From: Xenorhabdus cabanillasii
GTDB lineage: Bacteria > Pseudomonadota > Gammaproteobacteria > Enterobacterales > Enterobacteriaceae
Assembly (NCBI RefSeq): GCF_003386665.1
Contig: NZ_QTUB01000001.1
Location: 248,001-312,000 of the forward strand
Direction of reading: 5' to 3'
DNA length: 64,000 nucleotides
The notes beneath the pieces are model-generated. The model did no database searches. It saw only the letters and a list, made by a program, of their open reading frames with translations, and had not been told where the DNA came from. Shown one piece after another: positions 10,166-21,663 of the stretch. Numbering within the stretch: position 1 is the first letter of the stretch; each line of letters opens with the position of its first letter. A program made the translations under genes and the position numbers.

Positions 10166-11425
10166 ATGAATCTTACCGAATTAAAGAATACGCCGGTATC
10201 AGAGTTGATCACTCTCGGCGAAAATATGGGGCTGGAAAACCTGGCTCGTATGCGCAAACAAGACATTATCTTCTCTATCCTCAAACAGCATGCGAAGAGT
10301 GGAGAAGATATTTTCGGCGATGGTGTGCTGGAGATATTGCAGGATGGATTCGGCTTCCTCCGTTCAGCAGACAGCTCCTACCTTGCAGGTCCCGATGATA
10401 TCTACGTTTCTCCTAGTCAAATTCGCCGTTTTAATCTCCGTACCGGTGACACCATTTCAGGTAAAATCCGCCCACCAAAAGAAGGTGAACGTTATTTTGC
10501 TCTGCTGAAAGTTAATGAAGTTAACTTCGATAAACCTGAGAATGCCCGTAGTAAGATCCTGTTTGAGAACTTGACTCCTCTCCATGCTAACAGTCGGTTA
10601 CGTATGGAACGTGGTAATGGTTCTACTGAAGATTTGACTGCCCGAGTTCTGGATTTGGCGGCACCTATTGGTCGTGGGCAGCGTGGTCTGATTGTTGCTC
10701 CACCAAAAGCAGGCAAGACCATGTTGCTGCAAAACATCGCTGCTAATATTGCCCACAATCATCCAGATTGTGTGTTGATGGTGTTGCTGATCGATGAACG
10801 TCCGGAAGAAGTCACCGAGATGCAGCGTCTGGTAAAAGGTGAAGTTATCGCTTCTACTTTTGATGAGCCTGCTTCCCGCCACGTTCAAGTGGCTGAAATG
10901 GTGATCGAAAAAGCAAAACGTCTGGTTGAACACAAAAAAGACGTTATTATCCTGTTAGATTCCATAACCCGCCTGGCTCGTGCCTATAACACCGTTGTTC
11001 CTGCTTCCGGTAAGGTATTAACCGGTGGTGTGGATGCAAACGCGCTGCATCGTCCAAAACGCTTCTTCGGTGCGGCACGTAATGTTGAAGAAGGTGGTAG
11101 CTTGACCATCATCGCGACAGCGCTGGTTGATACCGGTTCTAAGATGGATGAGGTTATTTACGAAGAATTTAAAGGTACAGGTAACATGGAGTTACACCTG
11201 TCCCGTAAGATTGCGGAAAAACGTGTTTTCCCTGCTATCGACTACAATCGCTCCGGTACACGTAAAGAAGAGTTGCTCACTGCGCAAGACGAATTACAGA
11301 AAATGTGGATATTGCGCAAAATTATTCATCCGATGGGTGAAATTGATGCAATGGAATTCCTTATCAACAAGCTGGCTATGACAAAAACAAACGAAGAATT
11401 CTTCGACTTTATGAAACGTTCGTAG
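10166..11425 (+). CDS. rho: Transcription termination factor Rho
   Basis: This 419-residue protein is identical in length to E. coli Rho. The N-terminal domain begins [20 protein letters not shown]. The primary RNA-binding cold-shock fold contains [20 protein letters not shown]. The ATPase domain has Walker [17 protein letters not shown], Walker [18 protein letters not shown], the Q-loop region [20 protein letters not shown] and the R-loop [14 protein letters not shown]. It forms the ring hexamer that terminates transcription at untranslated C-rich RNA. The long upstream leader is where Rho normally limits its own synthesis. Confidence 0.99.
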   Translation: MNLTELKNTPVSELITLGENMGLENLARMRKQDIIFSILKQHAKSGEDIFGDGVLEILQDGFGFLRSADSSYLAGPDDIYVSPSQIRRFNLRTGDTISGKIRPPKEGERYFALLKVNEVNFDKPENARSKILFENLTPLHANSRLRMERGNGSTEDLTARVLDLAAPIGRGQRGLIVAPPKAGKTMLLQNIAANIAHNHPDCVLMVLLIDERPEEVTEMQRLVKGEVIASTFDEPASRHVQVAEMVIEKAKRLVEHKKDVIILLDSITRLARAYNTVVPASGKVLTGGVDANALHRPKRFFGAARNVEEGGSLTIIATALVDTGSKMDEVIYEEFKGTGNMELHLSRKIAEKRVFPAIDYNRSGTRKEELLTAQDELQKMWILRKIIHPMGEIDAMEFLINKLAMTKTNEEFFDFMKRS

Positions 11426-11482
11426 TCTGTAAACAAAAATTCGCACTCCATAAATAAAAAATAGTTAAGCGATCACTTCTCC

Positions 11483-11510
11483 AAAACGCCACTTTTTGTG
11501 GCGTTTTTTA
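11483..11510 (+). terminator. Rho-independent terminator after rho
   Basis: A 10-bp perfect stem AAAACGCCAC / GTGGCGTTTT (11483-11492, 11498-11507) with a T-only loop is followed by a continuous T run. It lies 57 bp after the rho stop and separates rho from the ECA operon. Confidence 0.92.
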
Positions 11511-11774
11511 TTAATAGTTTAATTTAATCGCAAAGATGGCATGTATTTTGCTTTTCTATTTTTAGGTACGTGTTCCCTGACGGTGCTTCATAGATATTCC
11601 GCAAATAATGATTGATCACGATCTATGACTGGCTTTACCAATGTGTAAATTTCCTACATTGTAGGCATCTTTTTGTTGACTAGATACTTATTGAGTGAGT
11701 TTGATGTTAAAGGAAATATAAGAGGTCAATGAATACTAGATGACCTATTGTTATTTTTGCAGAGAGTTATTATT

Positions 11775-12863
11775 GTGAATATTCCCAGCATAGCTGCCGA
11801 AATCTTATGCGTATTTATATTTTCATTTATATTTTTGTTTGTGGCGCGTAAGTTAGCACAGCAGATCGGACTTGTTGATAAGCCTAATTATCGTAAATGT
11901 CATCATGGAGTAATACCTCTGGTAGGGGGAATATCTATCTTTTTTGGGGTTTGTTTTGGTTTTGCCATAACAAAAGAATTTATCCCTCATAAATGGGTGT
12001 ACTTATCTTGTGCGGGGGCATTAGTTTTTGTTGGTGCATTGGATGATCGCTTTGATCTTAGTGTAAAAATCCGGGCAACAATCCAAGCTTTAGTAGGCAT
12101 TAGTATGATGTATTTCTCTGGGCTTAAGTTAGAAAGTTTGGGGGATGCGTTTGGACCATGGGAGATGGTGTTAGGGCCATTTAGCTATGTGGTTACACTG
12201 TTTGCGGTTTGGGCTGCCATTAACGCTTTTAACATGATGGATGGTATTGATGGTTTATTGGGAGGATTGTCCTGCGTCTCTTTCGGTGCATTAGGTATTT
12301 TGCTTTATGAAAGTGGCAATACTGCTTTGGCATTTTGGTGCTTTGCGTTTATAGCTGGGATATTGCCTTATATTTTTCTTAATCTGGGCCTGCTTGGTAA
12401 ACGCTTCAAAGTCTTTATGGGGGACGCCGGAAGTACACTGATTGGTTTCACCATCATCTGGCTGTTGACTGAGGTGTCTCAAGGGGAAAATCGTTCTATT
12501 AACCCGGTGACAGCATTATGGATCATTGCTATCCCATTGATGGATATGGTTGCGATTATGTACCGCCGACTGCGCAAGGGCATGAGTCCATTTTCACCGG
12601 ATCGTCAGCATATTCATCACTTGATCATGCGCTCAGGTTTTACTTCCCGTCAGGCATTCGTCTTAATTACCGTGGCGGCAGCTTTGCTGGCTGGAGTGGG
12701 CATTATAGGTGAAAGGTTAAGTTTTGTGCCTGAATGGGTAATGTTGGCATTATTTTTGCTTGCATTCATATTGTATGGTTGTTGCATCAAAAGAGCATGG
12801 CGGGTCGCTCGTTTTATCAAACGGTGCAAACGTCGGATGCGTCGGGTTGCAAGCCATCATTAA
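11775..12863 (+). CDS. wecA: UDP-GlcNAc:undecaprenyl-phosphate GlcNAc-1-phosphate transferase WecA
   Basis: WecA makes lipid I of ECA by moving GlcNAc-1-P to undecaprenyl phosphate at the inner membrane. It usually also starts O-antigen chains. This polytopic protein shows the PNPT-family motifs GALDDRFDLSVKIRA, NAFNMMDGIDGLLGG and VFMGDAGSTLIGF, and the HIHH carbohydrate-recognition motif in SPDRQHIHHLIMRSGF. I chose the GTG at 11775 (362 residues) because the N-terminus VNIPSIAAEILCVFIF then lines up residue for residue with E. coli WecA, and AGAGAG lies eight bases upstream. A TTG at 11748 in the same frame would add nine residues. It is the first gene of the ECA operon. Confidence 0.96.
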   Translation: MNIPSIAAEILCVFIFSFIFLFVARKLAQQIGLVDKPNYRKCHHGVIPLVGGISIFFGVCFGFAITKEFIPHKWVYLSCAGALVFVGALDDRFDLSVKIRATIQALVGISMMYFSGLKLESLGDAFGPWEMVLGPFSYVVTLFAVWAAINAFNMMDGIDGLLGGLSCVSFGALGILLYESGNTALAFWCFAFIAGILPYIFLNLGLLGKRFKVFMGDAGSTLIGFTIIWLLTEVSQGENRSINPVTALWIIAIPLMDMVAIMYRRLRKGMSPFSPDRQHIHHLIMRSGFTSRQAFVLITVAAALLAGVGIIGERLSFVPEWVMLALFLLAFILYGCCIKRAWRVARFIKRCKRRMRRVASHH

Positions 12864-12896
12864 AAAATAATCGGCTTATCAAAGAGGTTTGGCGCA

Positions 12897-13952
12897 GTGA
12901 AAAACTCAGAAACGAAATCTAATCAGGATCAGGCGGCTATAGAGCATGAACTGGATATTCGTGCACTATGTTATGCTCTGTGGCGTGGAAAGATATGGAT
13001 TATCGCACTGGCAATTATTTTCGCTGCTGTCGCTCTGGCTGCATCGTATCTGATGCAGCAAAAATGGAGTGCAACCGCTATTGTAGATTTACCGACGACG
13101 AATAATTTGGGGAGCTATTATTCACAACAGCAATTTCTGCGCAATTTAGATACTCACATCAATGCTTCGCCGGAAGCTCAGTTACCGACTATTCCCGACG
13201 GTGCATATAAAGAGTTCATGACGCAAGTTGAGGCATATGATACCCGTCGTGAATTCTGGCTTCATTCCAATTATTATAAACAGCGCCGAGATGGCAATAG
13301 TAGAGCGGATGCCGTGTTACTGGAAGAATTGATTAACAATATTCAGGTGACACGCCGTAATGAGAAAAATGTGCAGAATGAACACATTAAATTAACGGCA
13401 GAAACAGCAATAGAAGCCAACCGACTGCTGCGGGAATATATTGCTTTTGCTAATCACCGCGCAAGCACCCACCTGAACAATGAAATTAAAGGTGCATGGG
13501 CTACACGTACTCAATCAATGAAAGCATTGGTCAAACGACAAGAAATGGTGGCCAAAGCAATGTATAACCGTGAGTTGAATGTCTTGCAGCAATCATTGAA
13601 GGTTGCTGAAAAACAGGGCATTCAGCGTAATCAGACGAACATTCCTCTTGATGAACTGCCTGAATCCAAAATGTTCATGTTGGGAGTACCATTGCTGCAA
13701 GCCCAGATTGAAACTTTGCAAGCTACAGGCCCCAATTACAGCATCGATTATGATCAAAATATAGCAATGTTAGCGACATTAAATGTTGGCCCTACTTTGC
13801 AGAATATTTTTCAGACCTACCGTTATCTCAGAACACCTGAAGAACCTGTCAACAGGGACAGTCCTCGCCGTGCATTTATGATGATTCTGTGGGGAGCTAT
13901 CGGTATGTTGGTGGGTGCTGGAGCCGCGTTAGCGAGACGTTCGCGCACATAA
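12897..13952 (+). CDS. wzzE: ECA polysaccharide chain-length regulator WzzE
   Basis: This 351-residue polysaccharide copolymerase has two membrane anchors flanking a large periplasmic domain: IWIIALAIIFAAVALAASYL near residue 35 and a C-terminal segment within FMMILWGAIGMLVGAGAAL. The conserved proline-rich stretch RTPEEPVNRDSPRRAF precedes the second anchor. WzzE sets the number of repeat units in ECA made by WzyE. The start is a GTG preceded by AGAGG. It begins 33 bp after wecA. Confidence 0.95.
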   Translation: MKNSETKSNQDQAAIEHELDIRALCYALWRGKIWIIALAIIFAAVALAASYLMQQKWSATAIVDLPTTNNLGSYYSQQQFLRNLDTHINASPEAQLPTIPDGAYKEFMTQVEAYDTRREFWLHSNYYKQRRDGNSRADAVLLEELINNIQVTRRNEKNVQNEHIKLTAETAIEANRLLREYIAFANHRASTHLNNEIKGAWATRTQSMKALVKRQEMVAKAMYNRELNVLQQSLKVAEKQGIQRNQTNIPLDELPESKMFMLGVPLLQAQIETLQATGPNYSIDYDQNIAMLATLNVGPTLQNIFQTYRYLRTPEEPVNRDSPRRAFMMILWGAIGMLVGAGAALARRSRT

Positions 13953-14125
13953 TTTTATGTATATGATAACTATGTGAATTTCATTTATCGCAAGAAAAAA
14001 TGAATGACTGTTTCAGATGGTCTGTATTTTGTATACATATATATTGGAAGCAGGGATGAAAGTAACCGCAACAAATATCCCTTTGTGGAATGACCAGCGA
14101 TGATTGACAAAATAAGAGAGCCACT

Positions 14126-15256
14126 GTGAAAGTGTTGACTGTGTTTGGTACTCGCCCGGAAGCCATCAAAATGGCACCATTGGTACATGCTTTGGCCAGG
14201 GATAATGCTTTTGAGGCAAAAGTTTGTGTCACTGCACAGCATAGGGAAATGTTGGATCAAGTACTGCACTTATTCGGGGTCAAGCCGGATTTTGATCTCA
14301 ATATTATGAAACAAGGGCAGGATCTCACCGATATTACCTGTCGGATACTTGAATCCATGAAGCCTGTATTAAGTGAGTTCAAGCCAGATGTGGTGCTGGT
14401 GCATGGTGATACGACAACGACAATGGCAACCAGTCTGGCCGCTTTTTACCAACGTATTCCGGTAGGTCATGTTGAAGCCGGATTAAGAACCGGCGATTTG
14501 TACTCTCCGTGGCCGGAAGAGGCCAATCGTAAAATTGCTGGTCATCTGGCGACGTACCATTTCGCGCCGACGGAAAACTCTCGCAACAATCTCTTGCAAG
14601 AATCAATTGCAGATAACACTATTTTTGTCACGGGAAATACGGTCATTGATGCTTTGCTTTGGGTACGGGACCGCATTATGAATGATGCAGTGTTGAGTGA
14701 GCAATTTGCTGAGCTTTATCCCTTTATTGATCCCAATAAGAAAATGATCCTGGTGACAGGCCATCGCCGTGAGAATTTTGGTGGTGGGTTTGAGCGGATT
14801 TGTGAAGCGCTGGCGCAAATTGCCAGAATGCACCCTGATGTGCAGGTCGTTTATCCTGTTCACCTGAATCCTAATGTAGGAGAACCAGTAAAACGCATTC
14901 TGCATGATATTGATAATGTTATTCTTATCAATCCACAAGATTATCTGCCATTTGTTTATTTGATGGATCATGCTTATCTGATACTCACCGACTCAGGCGG
15001 GATTCAGGAAGAAGCTCCCTCTCTTGGAAAACCCGTACTGGTCATGCGCAATACCACAGAACGACCGGAAGCAATTGATGCTGGTACAGTGCGATTGGTA
15101 GGAACAAAAACCCAAACTATCGTTGATGAAGTCACACGTTTATTGACGGATGACTCTGCCTATCAACAGATGAGCCGAGCCCATAATCCTTACGGTGATG
15201 GTAAGGCTTGTCAGCGAATTCTGGAAGTATTGAAGAAAAATCAGGTGACATTATGA
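14126..15256 (+). CDS. wecB: UDP-N-acetylglucosamine 2-epimerase WecB
   Basis: The 376-residue non-hydrolysing epimerase makes UDP-ManNAc from UDP-GlcNAc for ECA. Family landmarks are the N-terminus [68 protein letters not shown] and [20 protein letters not shown]. The start is a GTG with AGAGAG upstream. A 173-bp gap separates it from wzzE, the largest within the operon, so an internal promoter is possible. It overlaps wecC by four bases (ATGA). Confidence 0.97.
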   Translation: MKVLTVFGTRPEAIKMAPLVHALARDNAFEAKVCVTAQHREMLDQVLHLFGVKPDFDLNIMKQGQDLTDITCRILESMKPVLSEFKPDVVLVHGDTTTTMATSLAAFYQRIPVGHVEAGLRTGDLYSPWPEEANRKIAGHLATYHFAPTENSRNNLLQESIADNTIFVTGNTVIDALLWVRDRIMNDAVLSEQFAELYPFIDPNKKMILVTGHRRENFGGGFERICEALAQIARMHPDVQVVYPVHLNPNVGEPVKRILHDIDNVILINPQDYLPFVYLMDHAYLILTDSGGIQEEAPSLGKPVLVMRNTTERPEAIDAGTVRLVGTKTQTIVDEVTRLLTDDSAYQQMSRAHNPYGDGKACQRILEVLKKNQVTL

Positions 15257-16515
15257 GCTTTGAAACAATTTCTGTTATCGGTCTTGGTTATATTGGCTTA
15301 CCTACTGCGGCAGCATTTGCGTCTCGCCAGAAAACGGTTATTGGGGTTGATGTTAATCAACATGCAGTAGAGACGATTAATCGTGGAGAGATCCATATTG
15401 TTGAACCTGATTTGGATAAAGTAGTCAAAACCGCTGTTGAAAATGGCTATCTGAAAGCAGTATCTTCTCCTCAACCCGCCGATGCATTTTTAATCGCGGT
15501 TCCTACGCCCTTTAAGGAAGCTCACGAGCCTGATATGGCTTATGTTCGTGCGGCGGCAGAATCTATTGCTCCGGTTTTGAAAAAAGGGGATTTGATTATT
15601 CTGGAATCAACATCACCTGTTGGTGCGACTGAACAGATGGCGGAATGGCTGGCAGAAGTTCGTCCTGATCTTTTGTTTCCACAGCAGGCAGGGGAAAATT
15701 CAGATATTGATATCGCATATTGCCCTGAGCGGGTACTACCGGGGCAGGTCATGGTGGAACTGATAAAAAATGATCGCGTTGTGGGCGGCATGACACCAAA
15801 ATCGTCTTCCAGAGCAAGCGAACTGTATAAAATTTTCCTTGAAGGCGAATGTGTTATCACCAATGCCAGAACTGCGGAAATGTGTAAGCTGACAGAGAAC
15901 AGCTTTCGGGATGTCAACATCGCATTTGCTAATGAACTCTCGCTTATCTGTGCCGAACAGGAGATTAATGTCTGGGAATTAATCAGTCTGGCAAATCGGC
16001 ATCCTCGCGTTAATATCCTGCAACCAGGTCCAGGGGTTGGTGGTCACTGCATCGCCGTAGATCCATGGTTTATTGTGTCACAGAATCCTGCACAATCCCG
16101 TTTGATTCATACTGCCCGCCTTGTGAATGATGGCAAGCCACTTTGGGTTGTTGATCAAGTAAAAGCTGCGGTGGCAGACTGTTTAGTTGAAAGTGGCAAA
16201 CGGGCAAGTGAAATAAAAATCGCCTGTTTTGGTCTGGCATTTAAATCAAATATTGATGATTTACGGGAAAGTCCGGCAGTTCATATCACCAAAATGGTCG
16301 CACAGTGGCATGCTGGCACTACTCTCGCAGTTGAGCCGAATATCCATAAACTTCCTCATTCACTAAAGGGGATAGTGGAACTGGCAGATTTGCAACAGGC
16401 ACTGAAAGAGGCCGACGTTGTGTTAATGCTGGTGGATCACAGCCAGTTTAAGGCCATTAATGGCAATCAAATAAAACAAAAATGGGTTGTTGATACCAAA
16501 GGAGTTTGGCGTTGA
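15253..16515 (+). CDS. wecC: UDP-N-acetyl-D-mannosamine dehydrogenase WecC
   Basis: The 420-residue NAD-dependent dehydrogenase oxidises UDP-ManNAc to UDP-ManNAcA, the acidic sugar of ECA. The nucleotide-binding motif is [17 protein letters not shown], the catalytic cysteine is in [16 protein letters not shown], and a conserved lysine lies in [21 protein letters not shown]. The ATG at 15253 overlaps the wecB stop as ATGA and gives [15 protein letters not shown], matching the family N-terminus. An upstream in-frame codon at 15208 has no support. Length equals that of E. coli WecC. Confidence 0.97.
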   Translation: MSFETISVIGLGYIGLPTAAAFASRQKTVIGVDVNQHAVETINRGEIHIVEPDLDKVVKTAVENGYLKAVSSPQPADAFLIAVPTPFKEAHEPDMAYVRAAAESIAPVLKKGDLIILESTSPVGATEQMAEWLAEVRPDLLFPQQAGENSDIDIAYCPERVLPGQVMVELIKNDRVVGGMTPKSSSRASELYKIFLEGECVITNARTAEMCKLTENSFRDVNIAFANELSLICAEQEINVWELISLANRHPRVNILQPGPGVGGHCIAVDPWFIVSQNPAQSRLIHTARLVNDGKPLWVVDQVKAAVADCLVESGKRASEIKIACFGLAFKSNIDDLRESPAVHITKMVAQWHAGTTLAVEPNIHKLPHSLKGIVELADLQQALKEADVVLMLVDHSQFKAINGNQIKQKWVVDTKGVWR

Positions 16516-17594
16516 AACGTATTCTGATTACTGGTGGTGCAGGCTTTATAGGCTCAGCGGTGGTTCGTCATATTATTAATTACACCGAAGACAGCGTCGT
16601 TGTTGTCGATAGCCTAACTTATGCTGGCAATCTTGAGTCACTGGCCTCGGTTACCGGGCATCCTCGTTATGCGTTTGAGCGGGTGGATATCCGTCATCGT
16701 GATGCTTTAGATCGTATCTTTCAGCAATATCAACCTGATGCAGTGATGCATCTGGCGGCAGAAAGTCATGTTGACCGTTCCATTGATGGGCCTGCGGCTT
16801 TTATTGAAACCAATATCATTGGAACTTATACCTTATTAGAAGCTGCCCGAATGTTCTGGCAGCAATTGGATCAGGATAAGCAGGCTGCATTCCGTTTCCA
16901 CCATATTTCAACCGATGAGGTATATGGTGATTTGCATGGTGATGAGGGCTTTTTCACAGAAACGACACCTTATGCACCGAGCAGTCCTTATTCTGCATCG
17001 AAAGCATCCAGTGATCATCTGGTCAGAGCGTGGCGTCGCACCTATGGTTTACCGACAGTGATCACTAATTGTTCAAATAACTACGGGCCTTACCATTTCC
17101 CGGAAAAACTGATCCCTTTGATGATTCTGAATGCACTGGCAAGCAAACCTTTGCCCGTTTACGGTAAAGGAGAGCAGATCCGTGATTGGCTGTATGTAGA
17201 AGATCATGCACGAGCATTACATCTGGTGGTTACCAGGGCAAGACCTGGTGAAACCTATAATATTGGCGGCCACAATGAGCGCCGGAATATTGATGTTGTG
17301 GAAACTATCTGCGAATTACTGGAAGAGTTGTGTCCCGAAAAGCCAACAGGTGTTGCTTTTTATCGTGAGCTTATCACATATGTCACTGACCGTCCCGGAC
17401 ACGATATGCGTTATGCCATTGATGCAACCAAAATTGAGCGCGAATTGGGGTGGACACCACAGGAGACTTTTGAGTCAGGTATTCGTAAAACTGTGCAGTG
17501 GTATCTGGAGAATAAGAGTTGGTGGCGTAGTGTTCAGGACGGTTCTTATGCAGGAGAGCGTCTTGGTTTGGTTGATCACTGCGGGAATGAATAA
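16512..17594 (+). CDS. rffG: dTDP-glucose 4,6-dehydratase (ECA copy) RffG
   Basis: This short-chain dehydrogenase-fold enzyme converts dTDP-glucose to dTDP-4-keto-6-deoxyglucose on the route to Fuc4NAc. It has the Rossmann motif [17 protein letters not shown], the catalytic [15 protein letters not shown] segment and the [15 protein letters not shown] motif (Tyr-X3-Lys). I placed the start at TTG 16512: AAAGGAG ends seven bases upstream and the TTG overlaps the wecC TGA, so the two are probably coupled. A TTG at 16506 is an alternative that adds two residues. About 360 residues against 355 in E. coli. Confidence 0.96.
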   Translation: MKRILITGGAGFIGSAVVRHIINYTEDSVVVVDSLTYAGNLESLASVTGHPRYAFERVDIRHRDALDRIFQQYQPDAVMHLAAESHVDRSIDGPAAFIETNIIGTYTLLEAARMFWQQLDQDKQAAFRFHHISTDEVYGDLHGDEGFFTETTPYAPSSPYSASKASSDHLVRAWRRTYGLPTVITNCSNNYGPYHFPEKLIPLMILNALASKPLPVYGKGEQIRDWLYVEDHARALHLVVTRARPGETYNIGGHNERRNIDVVETICELLEELCPEKPTGVAFYRELITYVTDRPGHDMRYAIDATKIERELGWTPQETFESGIRKTVQWYLENKSWWRSVQDGSYAGERLGLVDHCGNE

Positions 17595-17612
17595 ACCCGT
17601 CTGGGGGATAGC

Positions 17613-18488
17613 ATGAAAGGAATTATACTGGCAGGTGGCTCTGGTACTCGTCTCTATCCAATAACACGTGGCGTATCAAAGCAGTTATTGCCTATTTATG
17701 ATAAGCCAATGATCTACTATCCGTTGTCAGTCTTAATGCTGGCAGGAATACGCGACATACTGATTATTTCTACTGCGGAAGATCTGCCTGCTTTCAAACG
17801 GTTATTGGGTAATGGTGATCGTTTTGGTATTCATCTGAGCTATGCAGTACAACCTTCGCCGGATGGTTTGGCACAGGCATTTCTGATCGGTGAGGAATTT
17901 ATTGGCGATGATACCTGCTGTCTGGTACTTGGTGACAATATCTACTTTGGTCAGGCATTCAGTCCGAAACTGCAAGGTGTTGTGGCTCGCGGGCACGGAG
18001 CAACAGTATTCGGCTATCAGGTTATGGATCCTGAACGGTTTGGGGTTGTGGAATTTGATGAGCAGTACCGTGTACTTTCCATTGAAGAAAAGCCAGCGCA
18101 GCCAAAATCAAATTGGGCAGTAACCGGACTCTATTTTTATGACAATAAAGTTGTGGATTTTGCTAAACAGGTGAAACCTTCCGCCCGTGGTGAACTGGAA
18201 ATTACCAGCATTAATCAGATGTATCTGGAGTGCGGAGAACTGAATGTTGAACTACTGGGACGCGGGTTTGCCTGGTTGGATACTGGCACGCACGACAGCC
18301 TGATTGAGGCCAGTATGTTTGTTCAGACTGTCGAAAAACGGCAAGGTTTCAAAATTGCTTGTCTGGAAGAGATAGCATGGCGCAATGGATGGATGGATGA
18401 GGAACAGGTAAGAGCCTCTGCGACAGAGCTGGCAAAAACAGGTTACGGTCAATATTTGCTGGATTTACTCCATGTCTATTCACGTTGA
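17613..18488 (+). CDS. rffH: Glucose-1-phosphate thymidylyltransferase (ECA copy) RffH
   Basis: The 291-residue nucleotidyltransferase makes dTDP-glucose from dTTP and glucose-1-phosphate, supplying RffG. The signature [20 protein letters not shown] with the catalytic arginine is at the N-terminus. It is followed by [30 protein letters not shown], the metal-site region [12 protein letters not shown] and [13 protein letters not shown]. It begins 18 bp after rffG and overlaps wecD by 17 bases. Confidence 0.97.
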   Translation: MKGIILAGGSGTRLYPITRGVSKQLLPIYDKPMIYYPLSVLMLAGIRDILIISTAEDLPAFKRLLGNGDRFGIHLSYAVQPSPDGLAQAFLIGEEFIGDDTCCLVLGDNIYFGQAFSPKLQGVVARGHGATVFGYQVMDPERFGVVEFDEQYRVLSIEEKPAQPKSNWAVTGLYFYDNKVVDFAKQVKPSARGELEITSINQMYLECGELNVELLGRGFAWLDTGTHDSLIEASMFVQTVEKRQGFKIACLEEIAWRNGWMDEEQVRASATELAKTGYGQYLLDLLHVYSR

Positions 18489-19248
18489 ACCTGTTTACGC
18501 TGATATTGAGCCTTTGGCATGGGATAGCCAGTTTTTTGGCTTATCTACTGCCCGTCTGAATTTTGTATCGGAGTTTTCGTCTGCTAAGGGGCGGATAACA
18601 GCAGCTCAGTTGGATGAATATGCTTTGGTGCAGGCGAAAATTCCTGCGCAACAACTCCATTTGGCTGATCAGTTATCTGCTCTGGGTTTTTCTCTGGTGG
18701 AAGGCGAAGCGGATTTACTGCTGTCTGTTAATTCATCATCTGTCAGTTCGTTACCTGCCGGTTCAGAAGGATGTGATAAATACCAGGCATTGATAACCGC
18801 AACGCCATCGGATATTCCGTTATTGAAAGCGGCAGCGACCCGTGTGTTTGCAGCCAGCCGCTTTCGTGCCCCCTGGTATCAACCGGATGACAGTGGCCGT
18901 TTTTACGCGACTTGGGTTGAAAACGCGGTTCTGGGAACCTTTGATCACGAATGTTTGCTCGTCAATGATGAATATGGCGGTCTTGCCGGCTTTGTCACTA
19001 TGAGAAACATCGGTTGCCATGAAGCACGAATAGGTTTACTGGCGGCATTACCGGGAAAATATCACCAGGGAATTGGAAAGAAATTGATGTCGGCGGCGCA
19101 GCAGTGGTGTCAGAACCATAGGATACAACGGCTGAGAATTGCAACACAAATCAGTAATATCACGGCTTTGCGCCTTTATACACGTAGTGGTGCGATAATC
19201 GAAAGCACCGCATATTGGTTATACAGAGGACGAAATGATTCCATTTAA
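18472..19248 (+). CDS. wecD: dTDP-4-amino-4,6-dideoxygalactose N-acetyltransferase WecD
   Basis: A GNAT-fold acetyltransferase that acetylates the amino sugar made by WecE, giving dTDP-Fuc4NAc. The recognisable parts are [18 protein letters not shown] in the first half, [20 protein letters not shown] in the middle, and the acetyl-CoA loop [17 protein letters not shown] with the C-terminal [10 protein letters not shown]. At 258 residues it is longer than E. coli WecD (about 224), with extra N-terminal and linker residues. The ATG lies inside the end of rffH and the 3' end overlaps wecE by 14 bases. Confidence 0.93.
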   Translation: MSIHVEPVYADIEPLAWDSQFFGLSTARLNFVSEFSSAKGRITAAQLDEYALVQAKIPAQQLHLADQLSALGFSLVEGEADLLLSVNSSSVSSLPAGSEGCDKYQALITATPSDIPLLKAAATRVFAASRFRAPWYQPDDSGRFYATWVENAVLGTFDHECLLVNDEYGGLAGFVTMRNIGCHEARIGLLAALPGKYHQGIGKKLMSAAQQWCQNHRIQRLRIATQISNITALRLYTRSGAIIESTAYWLYRGRNDSI

Positions 19249-20383
19249 CAAACCACCGGTAGTTGGCACTGAACTGGAATATATGCAACAGGCGATGGCC
19301 AGTGGAAAATTGTGTGGTGATGGCAGTTTTACCAAACGTTGTGAAGAGTGGATAGAAAAGCGTTTTAATTGTTCAAACGCTCTTCATAGTTCAAAAGTGC
19401 TGCTGACACCTTCTTGTACCGCTGCATTGGAAATGGCAGCAATACTGCTGAATATCCAGCCGGGTGATGAAGTTATCATGCCCAGTTACACGTTCGTTTC
19501 GACTTCCAATGCGTTTGTGCTGCGTGGAGCGACAATTGTTTTCGTGGATATCCGTCCGGATACGATGAATATTGACGAAACCAAGATTGAAGCAGCTATC
19601 ACGGATAAAACCCGTGCTATCGTGCCAGTGCATTATGCAGGGGTAGCGTGTGAAATGGATACCATCATAGCGCTGGCGGAAAAATACAATCTGTATGTCG
19701 TGGAAGATGCGGCACAGGGTGTAATGTCCACTTACAAAGGCCGCGCGTTGGGAACCATTGGTCATATTGGTTGTTTCAGCTTTCATGAAACTAAAAATTA
19801 CTCTTCCGGAGGTGAAGGCGGGGCAATACTGATCAACGATAATTCCATGTTCTCCCGCGCAGAAATTATTCGTGAAAAAGGGACTAACCGTACGCAGTTC
19901 TTCCGTGGACAAGTGGACAAATACACATGGCGTGACATTGGCTCCAGCTATCTGCTGTCCGACTTACAGGCTGCTTTCCTGTGGGCACAGTTGGAAGTTG
20001 CTGAGGAAATTAATCAGCGCCGCCTGACTTTATGGGATAACTACTATCAGGCCTTGAAGCCATTGGCTGAGAAGGGGCTTTTAACTCTGCCGATTGTGCC
20101 AGAAAATGTAGAGCACAATGCGCATATGTTCTATATCAAACTGAAAGATGTGGAAGAGCGTAGCGAGTTTAATAGTCATATGAAAGCGGCTGATATTCTG
20201 ACAGTGTTCCATTACGTAGCGTTGCACACCAGCCCTGCCGGTGAGAAATGTGGTCGTTTTCACGGTGAAGACCGTTTTACCACCAGCGAAAGTGAACGTC
20301 TGGTGCGTTTGCCGATGTTTTACAATATTACTGATGAAGAGCAGCAGATGGTCATCAGCCGCATTAAGGAATTTTTTGCCTGA
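19235..20383 (+). CDS. wecE: dTDP-4-amino-4,6-dideoxygalactose transaminase WecE
   Basis: The 382-residue PLP-dependent sugar aminotransferase (DegT/DnrJ/EryC1 family) converts dTDP-4-keto-6-deoxyglucose to the 4-amino-galactose sugar. The PLP lysine is K187 in GCFSFHETKNYSSGGEGGAI. VEDAAQGVMSTYKGR supplies the aspartate that pairs with the pyridine nitrogen, and PSYTFVSTSNAFVLRG is the conserved substrate-side segment. It overlaps wecD upstream, and its TGA shares a base with the wzxE ATG. Confidence 0.97.
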   Translation: MIPFNKPPVVGTELEYMQQAMASGKLCGDGSFTKRCEEWIEKRFNCSNALHSSKVLLTPSCTAALEMAAILLNIQPGDEVIMPSYTFVSTSNAFVLRGATIVFVDIRPDTMNIDETKIEAAITDKTRAIVPVHYAGVACEMDTIIALAEKYNLYVVEDAAQGVMSTYKGRALGTIGHIGCFSFHETKNYSSGGEGGAILINDNSMFSRAEIIREKGTNRTQFFRGQVDKYTWRDIGSSYLLSDLQAAFLWAQLEVAEEINQRRLTLWDNYYQALKPLAEKGLLTLPIVPENVEHNAHMFYIKLKDVEERSEFNSHMKAADILTVFHYVALHTSPAGEKCGRFHGEDRFTTSESERLVRLPMFYNITDEEQQMVISRIKEFFA

Positions 20384-21663
20384 TGTCACTTGCCAAAGCC
20401 TCAGTCTGGACGGCTGGCTCTACACTAATCAAGATTGGCGTCGGGTTGCTGGTCGTAAAACTTCTGGCCGTCTCCTTTGGTCCGACAGGAGTGGGGCAGG
20501 CGGGCAATTTTCGTCAACTCATTACTGTTCTGGGTGTACTGTCTGGTGCGGGGATCTTTAATGGGGTTACCAAATATGTTGCGGAACACTATGTTGTAGA
20601 ACACCATGTTGTAGAACACCATCAGCAACCGGAAAAGCTCAGAGCAGTATTGGGAACATCATCCTCAATTATTTTAGGGTTTTCTACCCTGCTGGCGGTA
20701 ATTTTTCTCTTATTCAGCGACACCATCAGTATCAGTTTGTTTGGTCACAACCATTACAAAATGGTTGTGCAGGCGCTCGCATTTATTCAAATGGGAATCG
20801 CTTATGCCAACTATTTTCTGGCTATTTTGAAGGGATTTCGCGATGCTCAGGGAAACGCACTGGCAATAATACTGGGTAGTCTGGTCGGTGTAATTGCCTA
20901 TAGCCTTTGCTATTGGTTAGGGGGTTATGAAGGCGCTCTGATAGGATTGGCTTTAGTACCTGCTTTGGTCGTATTGCCGGCAGTGGTTATCCTTTTGCGT
21001 CGTAAAGTTATTGCGTTTTCGGCATTGAAACCCATCTGGGATCGTGCCATTGCCAGCCATTTGGGGAAGTTCACTCTGATGGCGTTATTGACTTCCATCA
21101 CTCTGCCAGTTGCCTACATCATGATGCGAAACCTGATGGCAGAACGTTATAGTTGGGAAGAGGTTGGTATCTGGCAGGGAGTGAGTAGTATTTCAGATGC
21201 TTATTTACAATTTATCACGGCTTCTTTCACGGTTTATCTACTGCCGACCCTTTCCCGATTGGAAAATAAAAACGAGATTGCCAGTGAGATAGTGAAGGCG
21301 TTGAAATTTGTCTTACCGGCCGTGGCTGTTGCCAGCTTTTCAGTCTGGTTATTGCGTGATTTTATTATTTGGTTACTGTTTTCTGATAAATTTACCGCAA
21401 TGCGGGATCTCTTTGCATGGCAGTTGGCAGGTGATGTTCTGAAAGTTGGTGCTTATGTTTTTGGTTATCTGGTGATAGCGAAAGCAGCACTGCGTTTTTA
21501 TGTATTGACTGAAGTCAGTCAATTTCTGTTGTTGACCAGTTTTTCTCATTGGCTGATCCCTGTTAATGGGGCGCTGGGAGCAGCTCAGTCATATATGGCT
21601 ACTTATATTGTTTATTTTATTCTTTGTTGTAGCGTATTTATTATTTATCGCGGACGAGCATGA
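20383..21663 (+). CDS. wzxE: ECA lipid III flippase WzxE
   Basis: A polytopic MATE/MOP-superfamily flippase (426 residues; E. coli 416) that moves undecaprenyl-linked ECA repeat units across the inner membrane. Conserved segments include [36 protein letters not shown] and [20 protein letters not shown]. It carries about ten extra residues near position 70 ([13 protein letters not shown]), produced by a short in-frame tandem repeat. The start overlaps the wecE stop by one base, and wecF overlaps its end. Confidence 0.96.
   Translation: MSLAKASVWTAGSTLIKIGVGLLVVKLLAVSFGPTGVGQAGNFRQLITVLGVLSGAGIFNGVTKYVAEHYVVEHHVVEHHQQPEKLRAVLGTSSSIILGFSTLLAVIFLLFSDTISISLFGHNHYKMVVQALAFIQMGIAYANYFLAILKGFRDAQGNALAIILGSLVGVIAYSLCYWLGGYEGALIGLALVPALVVLPAVVILLRRKVIAFSALKPIWDRAIASHLGKFTLMALLTSITLPVAYIMMRNLMAERYSWEEVGIWQGVSSISDAYLQFITASFTVYLLPTLSRLENKNEIASEIVKALKFVLPAVAVASFSVWLLRDFIIWLLFSDKFTAMRDLFAWQLAGDVLKVGAYVFGYLVIAKAALRFYVLTEVSQFLLLTSFSHWLIPVNGALGAAQSYMATYIVYFILCCSVFIIYRGRA
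20584..20622 (+). repeat. 15-bp in-frame tandem repeat inside wzxE
   Basis: The unit GAACACYATGTTGTA occurs twice in full (20584-20598, 20599-20613) and a third time in part (9 bp). It encodes the repeated residues EHYVV / EHHVV / EHH. The unit is a multiple of three, so copy-number changes would preserve the frame. Confidence 0.9.

Noticed and set aside
11511..11774. An ops/JUMPstart (RfaH) element upstream of the ECA operon
   Set aside because: No match to GGCGGTAG-N2-TG. ECA operons are not normally RfaH-dependent.
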